Assembly (NCBI GenBank): GCA_964517495.1
Contig: CAZFER010000050.1
Location: forward strand, 1 to 47,857
Source: CAZFER01 sp964517495
GTDB taxonomy: Bacteria > Hinthialibacterota > Hinthialibacteria > Hinthialibacterales > Hinthialibacteraceae
Direction: 5' to 3'
DNA: 47,857 bases
Below, piece by piece: positions 41,453-47,857 of this stretch. The notes under the pieces were generated by a model. It saw only the letters and a list, made by a program, of their open reading frames with translations, did no database searches and was not told where the DNA came from. Numbering within the stretch: the first letter of the stretch is position 1; the number at the start of each line of letters is the position of its first letter. Position numbers and translations under genes: made by a program.

Positions 41453-42070
41453 CTAATTCCGGAACGGCATTCCGAATAATCGTAACAATGTTATAGCTTC
41501 TTCATCCGTATTTGCCGTGGTGACAATCACAATATCCATCCCCTGAACGCGTGCAATGCGATCGTAATGTATTTCAGGGAAGATCAATTGTTCCTGTATT
41601 CCCATGGAATAATTGCCACGTCCATCAAAGGAACGAGGTGACAATCCACGAAAGTCGCGAATACGAGGGATACATATATTCATAAAGCGGTCGAGGAAGT
41701 CGAACATTCTTGTTCGACGCAGAGTCACGCTGCAACCAACACTCATGCCTTCCCTTAATTTAAAATTGGAGATCGATTTTTTGGCTTTGGTTATAATAGG
41801 CTTTTGCCCGGCAATTTCCGCCAAATTTTCTTTGAGGCTGTCAACCAGTTTTTGATCGCGTGACCCCTCGCCTATCCCCATATTCAGCACAATTTTTTGC
41901 AATTTAGGCACCTGCATAACGTTTTGGTAGCTAAACTGCTTGATCAATTCGGGGATAATTCGATCCCTATAATCGCTTTCCAAGCGAGACCGGTAACCTT
42001 TGATGAGGGTCATCTCGTTTGGCTGTTCTTGTTTATCCTCTTTTTTGGATTTCTTCTTTTTTTCATTCAT
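41453..42070 (-). CDS. rplE: 50S ribosomal protein L5
   Basis: This 205-aa protein binds 5S rRNA and the P-site tRNA. Conserved blocks are VMQVPKLQKIVLNMGIGEG, ITKAKKSISNFKLREGMSVG, RIRDFRGLSPRSFDGRGNYS, EIHYDRIARVQGMDI and DEEAITLLRLFGMPF. A Lys-rich extension of about 19 residues (EKKKKSKKEDKQEQ) precedes the normal start. An ATG at residue 20 is possible but has no better ribosome site. Confidence 0.97.
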   Translation of the reverse strand: MNEKKKKSKKEDKQEQPNEMTLIKGYRSRLESDYRDRIIPELIKQFSYQNVMQVPKLQKIVLNMGIGEGSRDQKLVDSLKENLAEIAGQKPIITKAKKSISNFKLREGMSVGCSVTLRRTRMFDFLDRFMNICIPRIRDFRGLSPRSFDGRGNYSMGIQEQLIFPEIHYDRIARVQGMDIVIVTTANTDEEAITLLRLFGMPFRN

Positions 42071-42083
42071 GATCTTACGCTCG

Positions 42084-42314
42084 TTATTTTACTAATCGTA
42101 CATTCGAGGGATGGATTGATCCTTCCCGTTCAATAATTCCGCCTGGCCGGTTGGATTGAGGATCGGCTTTGCGATGTTTTTTCAGCAGGTTAATGCCTTG
42201 AACAACAAGACGTCCTCTTTTGCGATCCACATGAAGAATTTTACCGGTTTTTCCTACATCCTCCCCGGTGATCACCTCAACCACATCTCCTTTTTTTAGA
42301 CGAATCTTATTCAT
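42084..42314 (-). CDS. rplX: 50S ribosomal protein L24
   Basis: This protein is 76 aa from ATG 42314. It has the KOW motif KKGDVVEVITGEDVGKTGKI, then VDRKRGRLVVQGINLLKKH and the short C-terminus with SIHPSNVRLV. The start sits in TGATG, sharing a base with the rplN stop, behind GGAGG. A GTG one codon earlier is less likely. Confidence 0.97.
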   Translation of the reverse strand: MNKIRLKKGDVVEVITGEDVGKTGKILHVDRKRGRLVVQGINLLKKHRKADPQSNRPGGIIEREGSIHPSNVRLVK

Positions 42315-42682
42315 CACAACACCTCCGGAGCCAGAGAGATAATCTTCATGAATTTCTTATCACGCAGTTCACGGGCAACGGGTCCAAAGATACGCGTACC
42401 GATAGGATCACCAGCCTCATTCACCAGAACGGCTGCATTATTATCAAAACGGATGGTTGAACCGTCCGGACGCTTTACTTCCTTTTTGGTGCGAACAATC
42501 ACTGCTTTCACAACCGCCCCTTTTTTGACATTGGATTCGGGGATGGCTTCTTTTACACTGGCAACCACGATATCCCCAATGCTGGCATACCGGCGCCGCG
42601 AGCCACCCAACACTTTGAAACAAGTAATCTTACGTGCTCCCGAGTTATCCGCTACCGTCAGTCGTGTATATTCCTGTATCAC
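42314..42682 (-). CDS. rplN: 50S ribosomal protein L14
   Basis: This 122-aa protein starts at GTG 42682. GGAGG lies six bases upstream, and the protein then begins (M)IQEYTRLTVADNSGARKI, the canonical L14 start and length. A longer frame to 42715 is open but overlaps rpsQ. Other hallmarks are GDIVVASVKEAIP, RPDGSTIRFDNNAAVL and GTRIFGPVARELRD. Confidence 0.97.
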   Translation of the reverse strand: MIQEYTRLTVADNSGARKITCFKVLGGSRRRYASIGDIVVASVKEAIPESNVKKGAVVKAVIVRTKKEVKRPDGSTIRFDNNAAVLVNEAGDPIGTRIFGPVARELRDKKFMKIISLAPEVL

Positions 42683-42704
42683 GTTTGTCCTCCAACCTGT
42701 CAGG

Positions 42705-42974
42705 TTAGACCACAACGGCTTCGCGGATGGTTTCGATATACCGCCAGCGTTTGGTCTTGCTTAGTGGCCTTGTTTCTATAATTTTAATTCTGTCACCGAC
42801 ACGGCATGAACCGTTTTCATCGTGAGCTTTGACCCTTTTTTTGCGGCGCACAACCTTCCCATATTGGGGATGTCGGACCAGCCGTTCGAGTTCAACGACA
42901 ATCGTTTTGTTCATCGCGGTACTCACGACAATACCTTCTCTTACTTTGCGTTTGACTTTATCTTTTTGGGTCAT
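42705..42974 (-). CDS. rpsQ: 30S ribosomal protein S17
   Basis: This 89-aa OB-fold protein has REGIVVSTAMNKTIVVELER, VRRKKRVKAHDE, GDRIKIIETRPLSKTKRWR and a short C-terminus. Its ATG overlaps the rpmC stop by four bases (ATGA). Confidence 0.98.
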   Translation of the reverse strand: MTQKDKVKRKVREGIVVSTAMNKTIVVELERLVRHPQYGKVVRRKKRVKAHDENGSCRVGDRIKIIETRPLSKTKRWRYIETIREAVVV

Positions 42975-43177
42975 GATAATTGTTGAGCCTCCGCGAGTCT
43001 TTCATTCTTAACCGTCAAGGCCCGTGCGATATCCTTTTTCGTTGATTTAATTTTATTGGTATTCGATAACTGATTGGAAAACAGTTGCATGCGATAATTG
43101 AATAATTGCTTTTTAAGATCGGCAACTCGAATGTCCAATTCCTCCATCGAAAGCGAACGGAAATCATCTGCTTTCAT
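42971..43177 (-). CDS. rpmC: 50S ribosomal protein L29
   Basis: This 68-aa protein starts at ATG 43177, with GAGGAT eight bases before. A GTG five codons upstream overlaps rplP. It is two-helix type: MKADDFRSLSMEELDIRVAD, LKKQLFNYRMQLFSNQLSNT, then KKDIARALTVKNER. It lies at the polypeptide exit on the ribosome. Confidence 0.96.
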   Translation of the reverse strand: MKADDFRSLSMEELDIRVADLKKQLFNYRMQLFSNQLSNTNKIKSTKKDIARALTVKNERLAEAQQLS

Positions 43178-43188
43178 AATAACTATCC

Positions 43189-43605
43189 TCACAACATTTC
43201 TTCTCGTGAAGAGAAGCGAATTTTTAACGGTAGTTTATGCGCGGCGCGTCGGAATGCTTCACGGGCGACCTCTTCGGTTACGCCACCAAGTTCAAATAAA
43301 ATGTGTCCGGGTTTAATGACGGCAACATGTTTTTCCTGAGCGCCTTTTCCACCGCCCATACGCGTTTCTGCAGGTTTGGCGGTAATAGGTTTATGGGGAA
43401 AAATACGAATCCACACTTTACCCCGGCGCTTGATGTAGCGTGTAATGGCGATACGAGCGGCTTCGATCTGGCGGGAGGTAACCCACCCACCGGTCATGGC
43501 CTTCATCCCATAATCACCAAAATTAACCGATGTGCCGCGGCAGGCGATTCCCCGCCGATTACCCCGGTGAACACGACGAAACTTTTCACGGGATGGCATT
43601 AACAT
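43189..43605 (-). CDS. rplP: 50S ribosomal protein L16
   Basis: This 138-aa protein opens MLMPSREKFRRVHRGNRRGI, has KAMTGGWVTSRQIEAARIAI, KVWIRIFPHKPITAKPAETR, MGGGKG and the IKPGHILFELGGV block. Its ATG overlaps the rpsC stop (TGATG). It takes part in A-site tRNA positioning. Confidence 0.98.
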   Translation of the reverse strand: MLMPSREKFRRVHRGNRRGIACRGTSVNFGDYGMKAMTGGWVTSRQIEAARIAITRYIKRRGKVWIRIFPHKPITAKPAETRMGGGKGAQEKHVAVIKPGHILFELGGVTEEVAREAFRRAAHKLPLKIRFSSREEML

Positions 43606-44267
43606 CAGGAAGACACCTCCTGTTTTTCTTCTTCGGTGCTGAATCCAGTTGATTCACCTTTGAATATCCAGCATTTCACTCCAATTTGACCATAGGTGGT
43701 TCGTGCCTGGGCAAAACCGTAATCGATATCAGCACGGAGCGTGTGCAGGGGGATACGTCCTTCTCGATACCATTCGGTCCGAGACATTTCAGCCCCACCG
43801 AGCCGGCCAGCCACCATCACTTTTATTCCCAATGCACCGCTTTGCATGGTGGATTGCATAGCTCGTTTCAAGGCGCGCCGGAATGAAACACGGCGTTCCA
43901 ATTGAAGAGCAATGCTTTCGGCTTGAAGTTGGGCATCCTGTTCAGGACTTTTGATTTCACGAATGTTTATATGGATTTGGCGTTCTGTGATATTGCTCAG
44001 CAATTTTTTCAAGCGTTCGACTTCAACACCTTTACGGCCAATAATGATACCCGGCCGGGCCGCCATAATATTAATGCGCATACGTTGGGTGAAACGTTCG
44101 ATTTCCACCTCGCTGATTCCTGCATGATAAAGGCGTTTTTTGATGGCATGGCGTATATTCAGATCATCATGAAGAAAATCTGCATAATCCTTCTCCGCAT
44201 ACCAGCGAGATTTCCAATTTTTGTAGATTCCGACTCGAAATCCATATGGATGTACTTTTTGTCCCAC
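43605..44267 (-). CDS. rpsC: 30S ribosomal protein S3
   Basis: This 220-aa protein opens MGQKVHPYGFRVGIYKNWKS. It has a KH RNA-binding domain (ARPGIIIGRKGVEVERLKKLL) and the C-terminal part GALGIKVMVAGRLGGAEMSR and LRADIDYGFAQARTTYG. It lines the mRNA entry tunnel. Normal position. Confidence 0.98.
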   Translation of the reverse strand: MGQKVHPYGFRVGIYKNWKSRWYAEKDYADFLHDDLNIRHAIKKRLYHAGISEVEIERFTQRMRINIMAARPGIIIGRKGVEVERLKKLLSNITERQIHINIREIKSPEQDAQLQAESIALQLERRVSFRRALKRAMQSTMQSGALGIKVMVAGRLGGAEMSRTEWYREGRIPLHTLRADIDYGFAQARTTYGQIGVKCWIFKGESTGFSTEEEKQEVSS

Positions 44268-44296
44268 GATTACTCCTCAATAGTTCTCGTTTGGAA

Positions 44297-44638
44297 TTAA
44301 CGTTCGGGTAATCCCAACTCGATCGTGATATGGCTCATTCGCTTTCGAATCCGCATGGCACGTCCCATCGGGGCGGGGCGGAAGCGTTTGAGCATGCGTG
44401 CTCCATCGACATACACTTTTCGAACAACCAATTCTTCAGGATCTAAATCCGTCGTTTCTTCTACATTAGCGGCGGCGGATTTCAGAAGTTTCAGCAAAAT
44501 ATCGCCCGCTTTACGTTTCGGAAGAAACGTAAGAACCTGGATCGCCTCTTCATACTGCTTGCCGCGGATTACATCTGCAGCGAGCCTGGCTTTTCGAGGC
44601 GATAGGCGGCAAAAACGTAAAGTGGCATGCATTGCCAT
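44297..44638 (-). CDS. rplV: 50S ribosomal protein L22
   Basis: This 113-aa protein has LRFCRLSPRKARLAADVIRG, the LKSAAANVEETTDLDPEELV block and the tunnel-lining loop RFRPAPMGRAMRIRKRMSHI. Normal length and order between rpsS and rpsC. Confidence 0.98.
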   Translation of the reverse strand: MAMHATLRFCRLSPRKARLAADVIRGKQYEEAIQVLTFLPKRKAGDILLKLLKSAAANVEETTDLDPEELVVRKVYVDGARMLKRFRPAPMGRAMRIRKRMSHITIELGLPER

Positions 44639-44654
44639 GATTCATAAACTCCTA

Positions 44655-44939
44655 TTATTTTAATCGCATAACTCGTGCGGTTTTTCCACCATGAGTCTTA
44701 AATGTCCGGCTTGGAGAGAATTCACCGAGCTTATGCCCAACCATATTTTCTGTCATAAAGACTGGTACAAATTTCTTCCCGTTATGAACGGCTACCGTAT
44801 GCCCAACCATTTCAGGCATGATGGTACAGTCACGTGACCAAGTCCGAAGCACTTTCTTTTCATTTTTCAGGTTCAAGGCCTGGATGCGTTTTAGCAACCG
44901 CTCATCCACGTTTGGTCCTTTTTTAAGTGAACGTCCCAT
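44655..44939 (-). CDS. rpsS: 30S ribosomal protein S19
   Basis: This 94-aa protein opens MGRSLKKGPNVDERLLKRI and contains RTWSRDCTIMPEMVGHTVAV, HNGKKFVPVFMTENMVGHKL, then GEFSPSRTFKTHGG. It sits in the 30S head next to S13. Confidence 0.98.
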   Translation of the reverse strand: MGRSLKKGPNVDERLLKRIQALNLKNEKKVLRTWSRDCTIMPEMVGHTVAVHNGKKFVPVFMTENMVGHKLGEFSPSRTFKTHGGKTARVMRLK

Positions 44940-44959
44940 ATCGGTAAACCTACCTCATT

Positions 44960-45793
44960 TTATTTTTTTCGTTTTCTGCGATCTTCCAAAATCATTTTAC
45001 TGGTGCGTTTATTCCGGCGTGTTTTATAACCTTTGGTTGGCACCCCCCAAGGGGTACACGGATGCCGGCCACCCGCCGCTTTTCCTTCACCACCTCCCAG
45101 GGGGTGATCAACAGGATTCTTCGCAACCCCGCGTACATGAGGACGCTGTCCTTTCCAACGTTTTCGTCCGGCTTTGCCATAAACCACGTTCAAGTGATCC
45201 ACGTTGGAGGTATTTCCAATGGTTGCCCGGCAATTCAGATGAACCATTCGCACTTCCGCAGACGGTAATTTCAATCGTGCATAATCTCCTTCACGTCCAA
45301 CCAATTGGGCGGATGTACCCGCTGAACGTGCGATACATGCGCCTTTTCCAATTTTGAGTTCAATGGCATGTACCACGGTTCCATCCAGTATGTCACGCAA
45401 CGGTAAACAATTTCCTACTCGATGGGGAGCGGATGACCCGGACATCACTTCCATTCCAACCTTTAAACCATCCGGAGCGAGAATATAACGTTTTTCTCCA
45501 TCTTTATATTGAAGCAAGGCTATTCGTGCGGTTCGATTTGGATCGTATTCGATTGCAATCACTTCAGCGGGAACATCATCTTTGTTACGTTTGAAATCGA
45601 TAATACGATAGCGTCGTTTATGGCCACCTCCACGATGGCGGATGGTCATCCGGCCATTTGAGTTTCGGCCACCGGAACGCTTTTTGGATTCAAGGAGAGA
45701 TTTCTCAGGCTTTTTCCTGGTGATCTCCTCGAACGTCGTAACCGTTTGAAAACGCCGTGTCGGTGTCGTTGGATTATATTTTTTAATAGCCAC
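44960..45793 (-). CDS. rplB: 50S ribosomal protein L2
   Basis: This 277-aa protein is essential for subunit joining and the peptidyl-transferase centre. It has GRMTIRHRGGGHKRRYRIID, VIAIEYDPNRTARIALLQY, ACIARSAGTSAQLVGREGDY, and near the end RGVAKNPVDHPLGGGEGKA with GGRHPCTPWGVPTKGYKTR. Normal length. Confidence 0.98.
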   Translation of the reverse strand: MAIKKYNPTTPTRRFQTVTTFEEITRKKPEKSLLESKKRSGGRNSNGRMTIRHRGGGHKRRYRIIDFKRNKDDVPAEVIAIEYDPNRTARIALLQYKDGEKRYILAPDGLKVGMEVMSGSSAPHRVGNCLPLRDILDGTVVHAIELKIGKGACIARSAGTSAQLVGREGDYARLKLPSAEVRMVHLNCRATIGNTSNVDHLNVVYGKAGRKRWKGQRPHVRGVAKNPVDHPLGGGEGKAAGGRHPCTPWGVPTKGYKTRRNKRTSKMILEDRRKRKK

Positions 45794-45816
45794 GTCTTAA
45801 TCTCCACAATAAGTTA

Positions 45817-46104
45817 TTAGGCAAATTCGATGGATTGGCCTTTAGGTAATTTGACCATCGCTTTCTTGTATTGGCGGGTTTTACCCATGATGCCGCGATA
45901 GCGGTCAAATCGGCGTTTTGACCGGACATTAATTGTATTGACGTCAATGACCTGCACATTAAAAGCCGTTTCCACCGCTTTCTTGATTTGCAATTTATTG
46001 GCATCCGGGTGAACCCGAAACGTATAGACATTTTCGTTTTCGGAAAGCGTAGTGGAGCGCTCAGTGAAAATCGCTTCTTGTATGATATCGTAAAGATTTG
46101 CCAT
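45817..46104 (-). CDS. rplW: 50S ribosomal protein L23
   Basis: This 95-aa protein begins MANLYDIIQEAIFTERST and has ENVYTFRVHPDANKLQIKKA, VETAFNVQVIDVNTINVRSK. It docks trigger factor and SRP at the exit tunnel. It lies between rplD and rplB. Confidence 0.98.
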   Translation of the reverse strand: MANLYDIIQEAIFTERSTTLSENENVYTFRVHPDANKLQIKKAVETAFNVQVIDVNTINVRSKRRFDRYRGIMGKTRQYKKAMVKLPKGQSIEFA

Positions 46105-46107
46105 GAT

Positions 46108-46746
46108 TTATTGGCCTCTCTGTTTGCTATAGCGCTCTTGAAACAGTTCTGCCGCCTGCTTGGTCAAAAAGAGATGCTCTGATTCAAATATATCCAAAGG
46201 TGAACAGGCATTAATACTTATAACCTTGGTTGCGCTTAAATTCCGAATGGACAGCAAGGTATTATCGGTGGGATCAACATCAATAAAGAGCGTCCGCCCC
46301 TCCACCTCAAAGGTGTCCAACAATTTGGCAGCCTGTTTTGTTTTGATTTCCGGGAAATCAAGATCTTTCAAGACGAAGCATTGCCCCCGGCCAACCTTTA
46401 AAGAAAGGCATTGGCGAAATGCTTCCTGCTTCATTTTCTTTGGGATAACCTGCCGGTACGACCGTGGGATTGGCCCAAATTGCCGTGCACCACCTTTGTG
46501 ATGAGGAGCACGCATGGTGCCTTGGCGGGCACGCCCCGTTCCTTTTTGGCGAAACGGCTTGCTTTTGGTCCCCCGAATCGTGCTTCGGGTTTTGGTTTGA
46601 GCGGTTCCTTGACGTTTATTCGCCTGATATCCCACCAATACCTGGTGAAGGAAAAAATCATTGACAGACGAACCAAACACACTATCGTCAAGTTCAATTT
46701 GCTCGCTTACATTTTTTTCTTGATCATATACGTCGAACGATACCAT
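46108..46746 (-). CDS. rplD: 50S ribosomal protein L4
   Basis: This protein is 212 aa from ATG 46746, seven bases after the rplC stop. The frame is open further upstream, but that overlaps rplC. It shows QVLVGYQANKRQGTAQTKTR, the tunnel loop KPFRQKGTGRARQGTMRAPH and a C-terminal globular part. In enterobacteria L4 autoregulates the S10 operon. Confidence 0.97.
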   Translation of the reverse strand: MVSFDVYDQEKNVSEQIELDDSVFGSSVNDFFLHQVLVGYQANKRQGTAQTKTRSTIRGTKSKPFRQKGTGRARQGTMRAPHHKGGARQFGPIPRSYRQVIPKKMKQEAFRQCLSLKVGRGQCFVLKDLDFPEIKTKQAAKLLDTFEVEGRTLFIDVDPTDNTLLSIRNLSATKVISINACSPLDIFESEHLFLTKQAAELFQERYSKQRGQ

Positions 46747-46753
46747 GATTCCG

Positions 46754-47401
46754 TTATTTCTTCTTTTTCTGTTTTTGAGTTTTTGTAGTCGCTTTAATAA
46801 AAACAACACTGCCGTTTGGCCCGGGTATACCACCACGGACATACAGTATGTTGTTTTCAGTGTCAACTTTCATCACTTTAAGGTTGTGCAAGGTCACTCG
46901 TTCATTGCCCATCTGGCCTGGGAGATTTTTCCCAGGAAAAACACGGGCTAATCCGGTTCCCGGACTGACAGCACCCACTCTACGGTGGAACATCGAGCCA
47001 TGGCTTTTTTTGCCTCCATGCCAGTTGTGACGGCGAACGCCACCTTGAAAACCGCGTCCTTTAGAAGTACCGGTCACATCGACACAATCCCCTTCTTCGA
47101 ATTGAGAGGCATCCAGGTTTTGTCCCACCTCAAATCCATCCGCATTCTCAACGCGGACTTCTTTTAAGATTCGTTGAGGTTCAACATTTGCTTTTTTGAA
47201 ATGCCCCAGCATTGGTTGAGTGACGACCTTTTCTTTAACCGGCAAAAATCCGATCTGAATGGCGTTATAATGGTCGTTTGCATTGGTTTTAATCTGAGTA
47301 ATCGGACAAGGACCAACTTCAACCGCCGTTAATGGGATTAAATGACCTTCCTCCGTGTACATCCGGGTCATACGTAATTTGCGTCCAAGTATCGCTTTCA
47401 T
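46754..47401 (-). CDS. rplC: 50S ribosomal protein L3
   Basis: This 215-aa protein opens MKAILGRKLRMTRMYTEEG and has CVDVTGTSKGRGFQGGVRRH, HGSMFHRRVGAVSPGTGL, and GQMGNERVTLHNLKVMKVD. The C-terminus is Lys-rich (TQKQKKKK). It is an early assembly protein of the 50S subunit. It lies 46 bp after rpsJ. Confidence 0.98.
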   Translation of the reverse strand: MKAILGRKLRMTRMYTEEGHLIPLTAVEVGPCPITQIKTNANDHYNAIQIGFLPVKEKVVTQPMLGHFKKANVEPQRILKEVRVENADGFEVGQNLDASQFEEGDCVDVTGTSKGRGFQGGVRRHNWHGGKKSHGSMFHRRVGAVSPGTGLARVFPGKNLPGQMGNERVTLHNLKVMKVDTENNILYVRGGIPGPNGSVVFIKATTKTQKQKKKK

Positions 47402-47447
47402 AGTCTTTTGCCTGAACTATTCATCCTAATAGTGTTAACTCATTATT

Positions 47448-47765
47448 TTACAATTTAATTTCGACATGCACACCCGCCGGGAGTTCCAACTGGGTTAAGG
47501 CATCCATCGTTTTTGGACTCCAGTCCAGAATATCAACCAAGCGTTTGTGCGACCGGATTTCAAACTGCTCACGTGATTTTTTATCAACGTGAGGAGAACG
47601 CAATACCGTATATTTGGAAATCTGCGTGGGCAATGGAATCGGGCCCAATATTTTTGCACCGGTCCGTTTCGCTGTATCAACGATCTCTCGTGTTGATTGA
47701 TCTAAAAGGCGATAATCGTATGCTTTCAGTCGAATACGAATTTTGTTTGGAGTTTCTCCAGCCAT
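47448..47765 (-). CDS. rpsJ: 30S ribosomal protein S10
   Basis: This 105-aa protein has KIRIRLKAYDYRLLDQSTRE, PIPLPTQISKYTVLRSPHVD and KKSREQFEIRSHKRLVDIL. It belongs to the 30S head and also acts in antitermination as NusE. It is the first gene of the S10 operon, 39 bp downstream of tuf. Confidence 0.98.
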   Translation of the reverse strand: MAGETPNKIRIRLKAYDYRLLDQSTREIVDTAKRTGAKILGPIPLPTQISKYTVLRSPHVDKKSREQFEIRSHKRLVDILDWSPKTMDALTQLELPAGVHVEIKL

Positions 47766-47804
47766 GATCTATGCACACCTGTCGTGCTTTCGTTTCAAAT
47801 TTCT

Positions 47805-47857
47805 CTACTCAATAATTTTATCGATAACACCCGCGCCCACGGTGCGGCCGCCTTCAC
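47805..47857 (-). CDS. tuf: Elongation factor Tu, C-terminal fragment (runs off window)
   Basis: The last 16 codons plus TAG are present: EGGRTVGAGVIDKIIE, which is the conserved C-terminus of EF-Tu. The rest lies beyond the window edge. The tuf-rpsJ order is standard for the str-S10 junction. Confidence 0.93.
   Translation of the reverse strand, partial: EGGRTVGAGVIDKIIE

Overview
The window (moderate G+C, dense coding on both strands) comes from a diderm bacterium. It has an Mla-type lipid transport pair, an outer-membrane porin ending in Phe, Tat-type signal peptides and periplasmic multiheme cytochromes. The mix of DUF3500, LamG-like secreted proteins, a Tat-exported Gfo/Idh/MocA oxidoreductase and a lipoprotein of the sulfatase superfamily resembles uncultured lineages near Planctomycetota/PVC or related candidate phyla. 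The sequence alone does not fix the phylum. No tRNA, rRNA, CRISPR array, phage or IS element was seen.

Layout. (1) 1-10.5 kb: secreted proteins (LamG-like, DUF3500), a sodium:alanine symporter, a PilZ protein, then a minus-strand housekeeping group (mlaF-mlaD, glycerate kinase, trkA), and plus-strand trmB and a small membrane protein behind a near-consensus promoter. (2) 10.9-16.3 kb: a membrane glycosyltransferase, a GrpE-like protein without DnaK/DnaJ nearby, a perfect bidirectional terminator, a Tat-exported oxidoreductase, a secreted unknown and a secreted isochorismatase-fold hydrolase. (3) 16.3-26.5 kb: a respiratory island. A seven-heme cytochrome is divergent from a Crp/Fnr regulator. 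Two perfect FNR-type palindromes precede Rieske protein, b6-type cytochrome b, octaheme HAO-like cytochrome and a 203-aa unknown. Downstream lie a monoheme cytochrome c, a porin and a cupredoxin. (4) 26.5-32.4 kb: a response regulator/histidine kinase pair and a 1019-aa sulfatase-superfamily lipoprotein with a large internal insertion. (5) 32.5-47.9 kb: the minus-strand tuf-S10-spc-alpha ribosomal cluster from the 3' end of tuf to rplQ. Its order is canonical, but adk is missing between secY and map.

Most interesting unit: the FNR-box-controlled Rieske/cytochrome b/HAO-like module. It predicts a quinol-linked complex exchanging electrons with a periplasmic octaheme enzyme acting on a nitrogen compound (hydroxylamine, nitrite or NO). 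The cytochrome c, cupredoxin and seven-heme cytochrome are possible partners. Direction and substrate cannot be read from sequence.

Two families of short dispersed noncoding repeats lie in the gaps (11-83, 23413-23486 and 23509-23579; 10621-10745 and 24065-24190). A palindromic repeat also lies inside the 5' end of the cupredoxin gene.
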